64,000 bases of DNA from Utricularia gibba (taxonomy: Eukaryota; Streptophyta; Magnoliopsida; Lamiales; Lentibulariaceae). Of this stretch, positions 1 to 12,463 are shown piece by piece (the first letter of the stretch is position 1; each line of letters opens with the position of its first letter). The notes beneath the pieces were generated by a model, which was not told the origin of the DNA, did not search any database, and saw only the letters and a program-made list of their open reading frames with translations. Where the stretch lies: assembly GCA_002189035.1 (NCBI GenBank), contig CM007992.1, positions 2,542,001-2,606,000 on the forward strand, written 5' to 3'. The translations under genes were made by a program, and so were the position numbers.

Positions 1-404
1 TAAGGGTGTGCGGGTAGAGGTAGAACTTTGTAGGAGGCGCAATAATAGGATCGAGTTGAGGGAGAGACTAACTCCTTGTTCCATAGGTGCTGAATTGAGT
101 CACATTACAGACATGCAAGAGAGTGATAACAAGTGATGTGGGGATACCTTTGGGAAAGTGAATGTGTCTAGTTGTGATTGATTAAGAAATGTGTGCTCTT
201 GAGATGGTGACCACCCCTTTTTGGGAACTAATGTGCATATAAAGGTATATAGGCACTTGAACCTCAATACATGTATATCCAATTATTAAATGCCATGTCT
301 AACACTCTAACTTAATTACCCATGAACTTGGTTTCATATTCACTTCCCTCATTGCTACAATCCTTTCTCTTTAACAAACAAAAAGTCATAAAGATTCTAA
401 TTTT
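1..404. other. Flank of Ty3 element, no gene recognised
   Basis: No coding region or repeat family could be recognised here. It is the left flank of the Ty3 element that starts at 405. Short open frames on both strands have no family features. Confidence 0.4.
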
Positions 405-856
405 TGCAATGACCCAAGAAGGGGGCCTAGCCGCCATGGTCATTACCCTACTCAGAAACATTATCGATCTCTTGGGTGGCTTTGATTCTAATCTATTTAT
501 CCCACATGGGCACAAGATTTCCGAGGAATATCTTATTCATAACTTGAAGAAAACATTCACATAGTAGTTTGAACAAAACATTGAGAAATCAACGAAAAAA
601 TAAACAAGTTCGCAACTTTCTATTCCCCAGTTGCCTTGGCCCTCCAGGATCACTCTGCCACCACCTCCGCCATTCTGCCTATGCTCTCATGACCAAAACC
701 TTCACCTACAAGCTACACACAAGTTCGTAAGATGGTTAACTTCTACACAGATCATACTACCAGCCATAAATATAACATCATAAGCATAATATCATAACGT
801 AGTATCATAAAAATGTAAAATTACAAATCATAATGACTCGTCGATCACATAGAGCA
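405..856 (-). repeat. 3' LTR of the Ty3 element
   Basis: Direct repeat of 5923-6313, about 60 bp longer than its partner. On the plus strand it starts TGCAATGACC and ends near AGAGCA, so the ends are TG..CA. The region 515-856 aligns with 5968-6313 with scattered changes. Confidence 0.85.
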
Positions 857-1889
857 TGTGATGCACTACCAATGAGGGGTTAACAGCAAACATGAATGAC
901 AGGAAACAAATGATAGGTTTTGCTTCACAAACACTGGCAAATCACAGCCACAAGATTGTTTTAGCAAATGGCTCATAGGCCTGAGTTCAATTCACATGAA
1001 AGAAGAGTAGCCAGCTCAATAATTAGTAGGAATACATAATGAGAACTAAGCAAAATAGACTAACACTAGTTGACATTAGATTTTGATTTAACATAAACCA
1101 AGTCACATCCTATGCATGAATGAAAATGAACAAAATATTCCAAAAAATAGGGTCAGTGAATAGAAAAGATTTGCTAGCAGTGGGTTCCTCATGATGAATC
1201 TTAATCCCCACAAACTAGTAGCATATTCCAACCCGCAAAACTCAGTAAATCAGGTTGAACAGCAACCTAAGCCCCAAGCATACATCAATGGAGTATGGGG
1301 TTAGACAAACCTCAATAGTTCAAAAGTGTGGAATGCGCCAAAAGCCTTGGGTTAATATCACAGCTGTTCGGGCCTGCCTGCCATGCATCATCCCCTCTAG
1401 GTGAGCTAGAACTTGCCTTACAATTCAAAGAAGGATAAAACAGGACAATATGTATGATATTGAATATATCATAGGTGTTAAGGTGAGCTTGTGATACTCA
1501 TGCGTCAGGTATCGAGCTCTAGTCAAGATCACCCACATGAGATTGCCCACTTGAATTCTACATGTTGTCGAGATTGATCGACATGAGCCTTATATTTCGC
1601 ATTCGCGGTAGTTATTTGATAATGAACTAGTTGGTGGGTTTTTTGGATAGCCTAAACAAAGTATGCTGTCTTCCCGTGTAAATGAGAGGTGTCAGCAAGG
1701 TGTATCAATTATGTAGGTCCACGAGACACGACTGAGTAGACCACTTGAAATGGGCTAAAGCTACTACTTCGATTGCTAGCATGGTTATGAGCAAATTCTG
1801 CCCTATTAAGAACCAAATCCAAAGACTTCTATTCTACATTAACCAAACATTTGAGGAGGTTACCTAATGAATGATTGACCACCTCAATT

Positions 1890-2590
1890 TGTCTATCCGT
1901 TTCAGGGTAGTAGACAGAGCTAAATTGTAGCTACATGCTAGTTAGCTTCCACAAACTTCCCCAAAAATGCCCTACAAAAGAAGTATCCAAATCTGACAGA
2001 ATAGATGAAGGAAGCCCATGTAGCTATTCCCTAAAAAAAAAATGGTCAATTTAATTGCATTAATCGTACACTTACATGAAATAAAATGCACCATCTTGGA
2101 GAATCGATCAACAACCACAACAATGGAGTTCAAGCATTGTTGAGTCTTAGGAAGTTCTAAGACAAAGTCCATACTAAGACCAACCCACAACAAGCTTAGA
2201 ACTGGAAGCGGTTGGTAGAGTCCTGCATTCAACACTGTACCCTCATCCCATTGACATACCTAACAGTCGCTAACAAAATGAGTAACATATCTTTTCTAGC
2301 TAGGTCAAAAATACAAATTTCGGATCAAAAATAGGGTATGATGAGCTCCCACATGACCTTCATTATGTAGCTCAGAAATGAACTGCACCCGCAGACTATA
2401 ATCCAGAATACAAAATTGACAGCCTTTGAATAAAGAATACTCTTGCAATACATAGTCTCCTCTATTCCTTTAGGGTACATAACCAATCTAGGGTCAAAAT
2501 AGGCATCAGATAAATACTGATAAGGTAGCACCACAAAAGAAGTTACCTGCACCCAAAGAACACTCAAGCAAGATTGGCGACGACCCAGTG
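1890..2590 (-). pseudogene. Ty3 integrase relic
   Basis: Minus-strand reading 2390-2230 gives the zinc-binding region, with ELHNEGHVGAHHT and later CQWDEGTV. Positions 2235-1972 encode the catalytic core: LYQPLPVL, SMDFVLELPKTQQ and VVVDRFSKMVHFI with the first catalytic aspartate. The core then decays, and later catalytic residues were not found with confidence. Its place between the RT and the 3' LTR is the Ty3/gypsy order. Confidence 0.85.
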
Positions 2591-3080
2591 CATGAGCCAC
2601 TCTATTGTGAAAGCTGTTCTTATGCTTTATGACAAAGGAGAACTATTATAAGAACGCATGCCAGTGACTATGGCGATTGAATATTTTGTCTTGATTGTAC
2701 AAATGTTTCCAGGAATCATGGTAAGTTCACAAGATAAAATCTTGATGTAACAAATAATGTTTTCACTAACTAATAGAGCAAACGAGAGTATACAATTTGG
2801 ATTCATATGCACTTTAATTAAGCTTGCTACCTGTTAATTTCTCATTGAAATATGCCACGAGCCTGCCATTCTGACTAAGCACTACCCTAATGTTGATGCC
2901 TATTGCATCGCAATGTAGCCAAAAGGGCTGCTGGAAGTCCGGTAAGGCTAACATTGGCATAGAAGTAAGCTAATTATTGAATAATTGAAATGCCTCCTTA
3001 GCCTCCTCCGTCCATCTAAAAATTCCTTGACGCATAAAATCTGCTATTAGCATCATTACTTGATTGAAACCAAGGATAAA

Positions 3081-3680
3081 TTAATGATAAAATGAGGTGA
3101 GGCCATGAAAACTCCTCAACTCCATCAGACTCATAGGCGTTGGCCATGACTTAATGGCTTCAACCTTGGATTGGTCAACATTAATACATGCTCGAAAGAT
3201 ATAGAAGCCCATAAATAATACCCAATTGCAAAAAAAAAAAAAAAAACACTTTTCTCTAGCTGCAAAGAAGTGATGATCCTGGAAAACTTCCAAAACGTGC
3301 TGGAGGTGGTACCTATGAGTAGGACGATCACAATTAAAAATCAAAATATCATCAAAATAGACGACCAAGAATTTACCAATAAATAGCTATAGAAGGTGGT
3401 TCATAAAACTCATGAAAGTACTCAGGGCATTTGATAGCTCATGGCATAACTAACCACTCGTATAGTCCCTTGCAAGTTTTAAGGGCCATCTTCCACTCGT
3501 TGCTCGGACGAATCCTGATTTCATTGTATCCACTCTTGAAATCCAATTTCATGAAGATGGTGGACCCATGAATATAATCAAGTAAGTCATACAATCTTGG
3601 AATGGGGAATCAATATTTCACAATAATCCGATTTATAGCATGATTGTCTATACACATTCGCCAAGACTCATCCCTTGTTG
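3081..3680 (-). pseudogene. Ty3 reverse transcriptase relic
   Basis: The minus strand from about 3640 shows [15 protein letters not shown], then [17 protein letters not shown] and [15 protein letters not shown], all typical of Ty3 RT. A second block at 3368-3081 holds the catalytic VVYFDDILIF, then the KCFF and GFYIF motifs and ELRSFHGLTSFYH. A run of 17 A at 3230-3246 gives an expanded phenylalanine run between the YFDD block and the following motif. Stops and frame changes make it non-functional. RNase H should follow toward 2600 but only weak similarity is visible there. Confidence 0.88.
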
Positions 3681-4187
3681 GTGCCCTCCTGAATGTGTCC
3701 CCTTTTTAAGAGGTCTTCAACTTGCCTATGAATATCTTCATGCTCAGTTGTCGAACATGATGGTGTGGTCTATTGAGCAATGCAGCCCCTGCGATGAAGT
3801 GAATGTGATGCTAAATCTCTCGCAATTGAGGCAGCCCATCTATTAACTAGAATGCTTCTAAGAATTTCAAGGTCTGCTGGTCATGTTGTTCCCTTGTTAT
3901 TGATAACACTAAAGCAAAAATAATTTATTTCTTGATGCATTAAACTAATACAATAATTTATTTATAACTCTTCTTCCAATTGCTGCTCAGAAAATAAGCC
4001 GATAGTTGCTGTTGCGGCCAGCTCTGACGTTGCTTTCAAAGGTAACAGCACAACTTTCACCTTATTAAACTAAAAGATATGGGTGTTGTCACCACCAGAG
4101 TGAAACACATTACGATCAAACTACCACAGCCCGCCCAAAATTAGGCGAACCACATCCATTTTGATAACATCAAACACGATAGCATCC

Positions 4188-4660
4188 TTACAAATTTTTC
4201 CGACTGAAAATTGAATCAACACTCTCTTTTCTACACTGACAAACTCTTTTCTCAAATGATGATAGCTGATACTTCTTTGAAAGTGATTTCATGGGAACAT
4301 TCAGCTTTTTAACCACATCTTCAAACACAAAATTGTCGAAATTACCACTATCAATGTCAAATTTACAGATGCAATTCCCAATAGTGTAGATAGAAAAGAA
4401 AATATCATGGCGGAGCCATCTCTTATCATCCACGGTCTTTGGACCCTAAACCCTAAACCCTAAACCCTAAACACACTCTATGAGATAACAAAGTAGTTCT
4501 AGTGTCTCCCTCTACATATTCTTTATCTTCAAACTCAACGTTCACATGCTCGATAATTGGTTGCACCTCCGATAACATAAATCTTTTTCCTATCTTTTTA
4601 CACTTAGTTTGCATATGATCAAAGTCCCCGCAAGCATAGCATTTAAACTCAGCATCAAAT
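4188..4660 (-). pseudogene. gag zinc knuckle and retropepsin relic
   Basis: On the minus strand 4641-4600 encodes CYACGDFDHMQTKC, a perfect CX2CX4HX4C nucleic-acid-binding knuckle of Gag. Downstream, 4433-4188 encodes a protease-like segment with FDIDSGNFDNFV. This matches the DSG active-site region of Ty3 aspartic proteases. The two are separated by a telomere-type array at 4444-4471 and are not in one open frame. In an intact element Gag packages the RNA and the protease matures the polyprotein; both functions are lost here. Confidence 0.8.
4444..4471 (+). repeat. Four exact copies of telomere unit CCCTAAA
   Basis: Four perfect head-to-tail 7-bp units of the Arabidopsis-type telomere repeat, embedded between the gag knuckle and the protease segment of the Ty3 element. 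The flanks GGA and CACACTC are not telomeric, so this is an interstitial array and not a chromosome end. Confidence 0.95.
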
Positions 4661-5907
4661 ATTTTGGAGCTCTATTCAATACGTAAGGGTGATTGCCCAC
4701 TTGACCCAACTGAACTATGCTCTAATTGAAATAGTTCAAGACTTGACTGTCCCGTAGGTAGAGGTCCTTGGCAACGAACCAAATTCCATTGATAAGCTTG
4801 ATCCACATTCAAGAGATTAAATAAGTTGAGTTCATTCTAAAGATTCTACCATAGACTAGCTATATAGCTAGATAGCCGTTGAAATAATAGTTGCTGATAA
4901 TTGTGAGGTAAGAAGTTTGCATGCAAGTATTTCCTCATCTTGCTCCAAGTGATAACCTTCTCTTTGCCCATTCGATTACGGGTCAAGCATACTGCTACAT
5001 GTCACTTCCTCATGTGTCTCTGACCACACTTCACACACATTAGAGTAAGATTCCATCAACCTTCCCTCATTGGCTGGTTCACAACTTCGACGTTCCTTTC
5101 ACCAGTGCTCATTCACTTATTCCTATCTCATCCATTGCTGTCAACTCAGTTTCTACCAATAGAGCTGCCCTCAATAGTTCGCTCATCATCTCGACCATCA
5201 CAAAGATCAGTATCTCACAAAGTCGGGGCATCAGTGCTTGACAAAACTTCAGCACCAATAAGTATTCTCCTTCGGCCAATCCAGGCACACCCCATACCAA
5301 ATATTGATAATGAGTGTAGAAGTCATACACTAACACACCATTTCATTGCTGAACTACCTAAATTTCAGCCACCTTTTAGGTGACCACTAATGGTGGGTAG
5401 TGGCGATTGAGGAACTTCATGTAGAATTCCTCTCAACTCTTGGCCTCACCTGCAACTTTGAGGCTTCTCAACCCTCTTGCCGCATCTCCTACCAAGAAAT
5501 CTGTGATGACCCACCCACATTGTTTCATGGGTGTGTTTTAGATCCTCATGTTCTGTTCCAACTCCGTGATCTTGTTAGCATTCCTCCACTGAATGTAGCC
5601 ATACACCCTTTATTAGGACGTAGATAATATCCTCTATCCTCTTACTCATGGGATTTCTCCTCTACCTTGTTCCTCATTAATGCTTCAACTGCACCTCAAA
5701 TTGCCATGGTCAACTACTCCATGCCATTGGGTGGATTCTCAATATTCCATATATAGGAGTGCTACTCTTCCTTATCCAACAACGATGCTTGGTTCTCATT
5801 ACTCACACTCCAAATTCCAATCATATGACTCAACTTGTTAGCATTACATTACTTATCTCGTTGTCCCAATTTCATGGCAGAGGGTAAAGGGTGGTAGAGT
5901 GAAACTA

Positions 5908-5919
5908 GCTCTAATACCA
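5908..5919 (-). other. Primer-binding site, initiator tRNA-Met type
   Basis: On the minus strand it reads TGGTATTAGAGC, one change from the usual plant site TGGTATCAGAGC complementary to the tRNA-iMet 3' end. It lies three bases inside the 5' LTR, which fixes the element's direction. Confidence 0.85.
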
Positions 5920-5922
5920 AGG

Positions 5923-6313
5923 TGTAATGACCGAAGAAGGGGGCCAAGGCATCACAATCGTTATGCCGCATGAGCACAAGATTTCTGTGGGATATCTTAT
6001 TCACAACTAGACGAAAACATTCACATAGTATTTGAACAAAACATGGATAAATCAAAGAAAAAATAAGCAAGTTCGCAACTTTCTATTCTCTAACTACCTT
6101 GGCCCACTAGGTTCACTTCGCCACCACCTCTGCCGCTCTGCTACCCTTGTGGTCAGAACCTTCACCTACACACAAGTTTTTAATGGGTTAACTTATGAGT
6201 AAGGTAGACCACACTACGAACCATAAACATAAAATCATAAACATAACATCATAATGTAGCATCATAAAAACATAAACTTACACATCGTAATGACTCATCG
6301 ATCACTTAAAGCA
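5923..6313 (-). repeat. 5' LTR of the Ty3 element
   Basis: Direct repeat of 405-856. It starts TGTAATGACC on the plus strand and loses similarity to the partner just after 6313. The primer-binding site lies immediately inside it, at 5908-5919. Confidence 0.85.
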
Positions 6314-8657
6314 TGTTTCCCATGATGTCTTATCAAGTTACAATAAAAAGGGGTCCTGGCCACAGTGACCAATCCCAACCCCACTCTCTTTGAAGCTAAC
6401 GGCAAGATCTACCCCCACACTCATGTTGGGTTGCTATCGGATATATCTCAACCAAGGATTCGACCCCGCCTCATGGGGATCTCAACCCTTCAGCCCTTCA
6501 GCCTTTGCTATCAAGTTCTTGCAAAAGTTCCTTTCACGTTTCCCCTTAACTTTGGTTTGTCTCTTTCCGTTTCTCCCAAATCTTGACCTCTCCTTTCTGT
6601 ATCTCAGCATGGTGATTGTTAAGTATCATTTTCTATTATTATGTATTATTATATGTTAATCTAGTATTAAGTCGCCTAAATTGGGAGTCTTATTATTAAG
6701 TATTTGATTTTATTAGAAAATTCCTATTTTTCTATTTTTTATATATTTTGTTGTTTTTTTGTGCACTTTCATCCAAAATGTCAGGAGATAAGTTTGAAGT
6801 GTTGCAGGAGACTTGCCGGAGATGAGACACTGACATTTCATGCTTTGCACACGACTTGGAACAATTGTGGGTGGAAGACTGACACTAGTTAAGGCTCTTG
6901 ACTTACAGCATGTCAGCATCTCCAAAAATGATTGTGCGCTTACTTGCACGCATGGGAAAGCTGGTAGCGCACGCAAGACACAAACAATGATGGAAGGAGA
7001 GAAGGAAGAGTTAATGTTCGTGGGGAGTAAGATAAAACCAACTTGGAACACTTATTTTTGGACTCTTGACACTTTGTTCTTAGACTTAGAACTTTTGGTT
7101 TTTCCTCTCAACCAAGGGAGGACGAGCACTTTAGTTTTCATTTTTGTTTTCTGTTTTCATGGCCATCCATGGCTAAAATCTTTTAATTACTGGGAGTAGA
7201 TGAAGTTTTTTTCCAAGTCTTGAGCACTAATCTCGGTTCTTTGCTGAATTCTTTCTGGATTTGGCATACTTCTATAAGTCTTGTTGTAGTCTTTCTGTAA
7301 CAACTACTAGTCACGGTCCATGAGTAGTAGGCCACTCCTCGTGAATTTTGATGAAGACCACCATCACCAACCTTACCTGTTTGAGGGTAGTAGTGAATTG
7401 TTTGTGATTAAGGTATCATGACAATGGACATGTAGTGACTTCATATCTACCATTGGTTATTGACAACAATTGGGCACACGCACACAATTCGATTTTGAAG
7501 GCAATTGATGGCAATCCTCTTATCTTCTCAACCGTCCAAGAGGAAACCACATTAGGCTATTCCCATGCCTCCTTGTCAATTAGAGTGTAAGGAAGAGTAG
7601 ACTATTCCTTGCTCCTATAACCATCTATTTGCAAGGAATTAGTGAAAGTCGAGACAAAATAGACAAAAGAAGGAAACGGAGTCCATTTCCCAAGAACTAC
7701 ATCCCTGAGTCAAGGTCCATTACTTGTTGTATCTTTTATTTTTGTATTTCAAAAATCCCATTTTACAAACCCATGACAATTTGTAGAAGGTTTCTACAAT
7801 TTGAGATCGACACTCGTAATACACTTTATTGTGTTCTACGTTTTTCTAAATTAAAATTTTTTGAGAAAACGATATGCAATAGTGACATGCCCTCTCTAAT
7901 TTGTCAGACCTCACCATGTCAACATGCCTTCCCTATCACCCATAACTTTAGGGCTTCTGAGCTCTTTCCTTCTCCAAACCCTTCGTCTGACGGGCCTAGC
8001 TTGTAGATAGTCATTCCTTCTACTCTTATTAGGCCCTCAAAACTTTCCCTACCAACATATCTCATCCATCACTTGGGCTCGCAACCACATTCTGCTTGAC
8101 GTCCACTGCATCATTCGCTATCCTTCGACACACACACATACTTGCTCAATTGCACAAAGCACCCATCTGCTCAAGTGGGTCTCTCTCACGAGCACTCCCA
8201 AAGTTTACTCAAGAGCTCGGAATGTCTCTATCAAGAGTTGCATACCATGTTCGATTCTGATCAATCCTTGCATGCGAACATCCGGACAAAGGGGTTCCTC
8301 GTATCCTCTCCACATCCTGATTCTTCATCCAAACTTAACGTAGCTCCTACACGGATCATGACAACTTTTGAAAGATGAAAAGGCCTTGGGGATTTATATA
8401 AAATAGAGTACTAATAGTTTCGTAAAATGATGCATACAACAATTGGGGTAAATGAAACCTTATTTCTCTTGCTCTTGGGCTTACATCTCCCTTTCTATAA
8501 ACTCTAATTTCTTTGGTAGCTTGAACAATCTCATAGTGCTACTCAAATTTTTCTTGCATGTGAATGTGTATTTTAGTATTAGCCTAGGGTTGCCACAATT
8601 ATTTTCGAATTTTGGTAGATTTTTTAGGTTGTCTAAAATTTATATAAAAGTTATTTA
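6314..8657. other. Transposon-rich spacer, no gene recognised
   Basis: No protein family was recognised in the short frames on either strand. The stretch near 7800-7840, with GATCGACACTCG then a TTGTG run, resembles the 3' part of a large gypsy-type LTR. No partner copy or boundaries could be found, so it is left unclassified. Confidence 0.4.
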
Positions 8658-10111
8658 TGTTGGGTTTCTCGTGGACATCGTATGTCTCCAAAGTAGCGGA
8701 ATTTAAAAAATTTTGAAAAACCCCAAACGCACATCTTGGAATACGGTATACATCAGACAAAGATATGTTCAAAATACCTTTCAGATGACTCCATTGTTCA
8801 CCAACCGCCAATAGCACACGACCTCTATGGTATCCACACGTGGAGCACTCCATCAACAACCTTCTCAAGGCTCTTAAATGCTGGTCGAATTTCTCAGATG
8901 CTAGTAGTGAAAAATGCCTCCTTGTAGATCAGTTTCTGAGAGAGCACGAAGACCTTGGAGCAGATCTCAAGATCTAAATCTTTTTTATAGATATTTTGTG
9001 ACATATCAAATCATATCTATATGAGATCTTTTATTTTGAGTTTAATCAATATTAATCTCAAAATAATTCTCTATTTAATTTATCCACTTTACCAATTACA
9101 TCTCATGTAATTGTGTCATTCTATTTTATATCAATGAGTGACTCCACTATTGTGTGTGACCCTATAGGCTTCCACAATCAAGGCCGTAATAATGGATTTA
9201 TTAATTAACTCTTAATTAATCAAATCGATCATTATCGATCATGAGTGATGTCTAGCAACATATCATGATCCCCAAGATTAAAAAATAATCAGGTGAATTG
9301 ATTGAGCCTTTCCATGACCAGCCACCATGCAATGAACATCTTTCATCATACTTATATCTCATTCGGTACCAGAACATGGGTGTGTGTCTTTTTGATGTAT
9401 CGAACTTATAATTGCATTCAAGCACTAACACTCAATGACCTACTCAAACAATTCGAGTGTCATTACCTTGGGCCCAGGACTTACTGTTAGGCTTTGATGC
9501 AATTACTTGAGATATGATCTCATTGCTAACATGAGTGATGAATCCTTTATTGATCAATCAACTATCTCCAACCTTAAGGAGTCACATCCCTACTCATCCA
9601 TACTAGGCAAGCCATGGTTAGGCTCCCATTAGTAATGAGCGAAAATGTGAGCTTAAGATCAAGATAACTTTGTTGACCTCAAGTCTAAGCTTACTTGCCC
9701 GGCTGTCATATTTGAGATCTTGCTACTGACATTTGGTTAGCTTCCCATAGAAGCATCTCGAAGATGAGTCATCCAATGAATCGATTCTCTAATCGACACC
9801 CACACATAGGTTCTAGTAATCTCATTACCTCAATTATGAGAACCATTGCCAAAACAGTTTAGGGAACTCAATGTGTGCCAGCTTATCCGTATTTGTGATA
9901 TCCTCATTTCACAAACCCTCTAGCCAGGGAGTTTTTAACTTGATTATGAGTGTTTGAAGAATCTCACATTATGATCTCATCATAATTTCTATAGCACATA
10001 GATCAAGTAGAGGATTTTATCAATGATATAAATTTGATCACAATTCAAAGTAAATATCAAAAGATAAGATTTGTCAATGAGTTGATTGTCTCTAGAACAC
10101 ATACACTAACA
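8658..10111. mobile_element. Solo LTR, family C copy 1
   Basis: A 1454-bp sequence starting TGTTGGGTTT and ending CACTAACA, with short terminal inverted ends TGTTGG and CTAACA. It is flanked by an exact 5-bp duplication ATTTA (8653-8657 and 10112-10116). A second copy lies at 40814-42265 and matches from end to end, about 95 percent identical by eye. There is no internal retrotransposon sequence on either side, so it is a solo LTR left by recombination. The small frames inside (for example 9302-9490) occur in both copies and are not taken as genes. Confidence 0.9.
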
Positions 10112-10874
10112 ATTTAAGTTAACACTGAAAATCTATTTTCCTATATGATTTTAGATTTAAAATTTTTTTATACTTTACTTTATAATGAAGGATGATTGAT
10201 TTTTTTATTAAATTTTCAATGCTTACATTACAAAAATTGGATTCCTTTATTTTTTTTATAGATAAAATGCATTTGTGAAGAGATACTTCAGTAAATGTTG
10301 ATAGAGAATCAAATGAAGAGAAAAAAATAATAATTATATAGTGGATGATGAACCAATTAAATGACACAACTAAGAAAGTAAAGTTTCTTAAAAATATATT
10401 TATATTTTAGTAGTAGAATATAAAAACTACACAATATATCATATTTCGAAAAAAAAAACAAACTTTATAAAAAAAATATGAGCGATAACATATATTTTGT
10501 TGTGTTTTTGTACTACATAATGAATAGATTTTGTAGTGAAATTAAACATTTTATTTATGAGTTTCAATATCTTAATAATTTAAAAATATTTATGTTTTTT
10601 ATTTGTAAAAATTGACTAAATCAACAATTAAATCACTTTAAATTTTTAATGTTTATTTTCTTAAAAGTTAACATCAGTTTCTTGAAAATAATCAAACTAA
10701 ATTAGATGCAAATATGGGGATCACATGAATTACAAAGTGGAGGACAAAACTGTAGTTAGGCATATAGACAATGAAGTGGAAGGCATCATTCATACTGAAT
10801 CATATGACAGTAAATGAAAAAAAGATATGACAATTCATTTGGGAAAATTTACAACCTCATGATGCATCGACTCT
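10112..10874. other. AT-rich spacer
   Basis: Very AT-rich DNA between the solo LTR and the Harbinger element. No gene, RNA or repeat was recognised beyond the ATTTA duplication at its left edge. Confidence 0.4.
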
Positions 10875-10877
10875 CTA

Positions 10878-10897
10878 GGGGCGTTTGGTATGCAGGT
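10878..10897 (+). repeat. Left terminal inverted repeat of Harbinger element
   Basis: Begins GGGGCGTTTGGTA directly after the duplicated CTA at 10875-10877. It pairs with 19678-19697 at 16 of 20 positions. Confidence 0.85.
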
Positions 10898-11220
10898 AGG
10901 GGTTTAACCTAGGTTTAGTTTATTTTGATTTATATAAACATGTTGCATTGGTTTAAAACTAGGTATTTGATGAAGTTACGAATAAAATAACTAATATACT
11001 CTTCTCTATGAAAAATGCAATTTGGTAAATAATTCAGTTTCCCTCCTTCCTCACCTTGTGTTCCCGCTGATGAACACATTATCTCCAAATACACAATCTC
11101 TTTCTCTCTTACTCCCTTCCTCCTTCTATGTTTCCTAAATTTGTGGATATGCTGAATCCAATTATAGATTCTAGTAAGAAAACCTAGCAAAACTAGAAGA
11201 ATGATGAGCAGAAAAATCTC

Positions 11221-11490
11221 ATGCATGTTGTGAAGCAGATTGTCAAAGATTGGTGGAAGATTGAAAATGCATTCAAAGGAAGGTATCACCGAGCGATCCA
11301 TTCAATGTTTGTGAACTTTTGTCTTGAAACCGACATCCGCACAGTTCCATACATATTGAGTAAGGTGCATACCTGCAAACGGGAGTACTACTTGTGGATT
11401 TCTTAGTTAGGTCAGGCATCGATTTCAATGAGGCAACCAAAACGATGGACGCCAATGATGATGTCTGAAAGGAGATTGAACAAGTATGAA
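11221..11490 (+). pseudogene. Myb/SANT-like protein relic of the Harbinger element
   Basis: Frame one (11221-11406) reads WWKIENAFKGRYHRAI and later VPYILSKVHTCKREY. The pattern, FK..Y then PHI.SKVK.LK..Y, is that of the plant Myb/SANT-like domain (Myb_DNA-bind_3). After a stop and a frame change, 11412-11490 reads SGIDFNEATKTMDANDDV and then KEIEQ, the usual continuation of the same domain. In PIF/Harbinger elements this partner protein binds DNA and helps the transposase. At least one stop and one frame change show it is dead. The assignment rests on remembered motif spacing and a profile search would settle it. Confidence 0.7.
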
Positions 11491-12463
11491 CTTTCATTTT
11501 TGAAGTTATAGGCATGTATCGATTGTGTGCTTGTTGCAGCATGTTCCGAGGTTGTGTGTAATTAGACACAAGTGGTGGTTGTATTACATGCATTGGAGGG
11601 AAATCTTTTGAAAGAATCAGGCTTATGGGGATAATTCCATAAGCTTTGTTGGCATGACTAGGAAGATAAAATTTGCAGAAGAGGTCATTAAGAGTGTGTA
11701 CATATCTTTGATGCAATCGGAATATTCCCCCAATCGAGAACTGATGGGAAAATATACGGACACATCTAATGACCCATTCACTGGCAAGACTCTGAGTGCC
11801 ACAACAACATTGATGAGGGTAAATAGTTTGTGAGAAGCGCATGGTCTCTTGATGGACACATGTTGTTCTTACGCCAAATAGAGGCACTGAATGTGCAAAC
11901 TTGTGCAGAGCTATATCGACTAGGGGTTAACAATGATGCAACAAGCTCGCAACTTGGTTGAGAATCAAGGTTTTGCTATAGAGTTAGTGAGAGGTATTTG
12001 CATACAGTTCTCCAGTTTTTAGTGCTTTAACATTGCAAAAACGATCAACTTGAATTCGGTGAGGATGAAATACTTTCTTGCATCAACTAACTATGAGAAG
12101 GAGCAAATTGTTAGTAGTCTCACATCTAATTCCAATCTTGGAAACCTAAGACCTACGTATTTTGTAGCTGGTTGACCATGACTAGGGTTGTATAATTTGC
12201 TTAGACAATTCCTAACTTTTAGACGGGTGATGTGTGTTTCATCACCCTGTAAATTGTCTAAATACTATGGTGTTAGTATGCCGCATCATCTACAAATAGT
12301 AACACCGCATTCCAACAAAGTGGGGCTTATATGTGCTGGTGAGAAGCAACATATGTATGCGTGTGCAGTGTTACACATGGATGTCCTACACTGTAAAAAC
12401 GCAGATTGCATACTAGAAAAGCACCCGCATATGCACACCTGTGGTGTTACATGAAAGAGAAGC

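Larger units (their letters stand above)
405..6313 (-). mobile_element. Degenerate Ty3/gypsy LTR retrotransposon (chromovirus-like)
   Basis: A full-length but decayed LTR retrotransposon reading on the minus strand. Its parts appear in the expected order from right to left: 5' LTR, tRNA-Met-type primer site, gag zinc knuckle, aspartic protease, reverse transcriptase with YFDD, integrase core, 3' LTR. Protease, then RT, then integrase is the Ty3/gypsy order. The integrase stretch SMDFVLELPKTQQ followed by VVVDRFSKMVHFI resembles chromoviruses of the Tekay/Reina/CRM kind. Many stops and frameshifts show it is not functional. The two LTRs look only about 80 percent alike by eye, which suggests an old insertion. 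A target duplication could not be confirmed: the flanks ATTTT and TGTTT match at three of five bases. Confidence 0.9.

Noticed and set aside
9302-9490. A 62-residue frame that also occurs at 41456-41644
   Set aside because: Its conservation reflects the shared solo LTR, not a gene.
11273-11887. 204-residue minus-strand open frame as a gene
   Set aside because: It lies antisense to the Myb/SANT relic, shows no family motif and has atypical composition.
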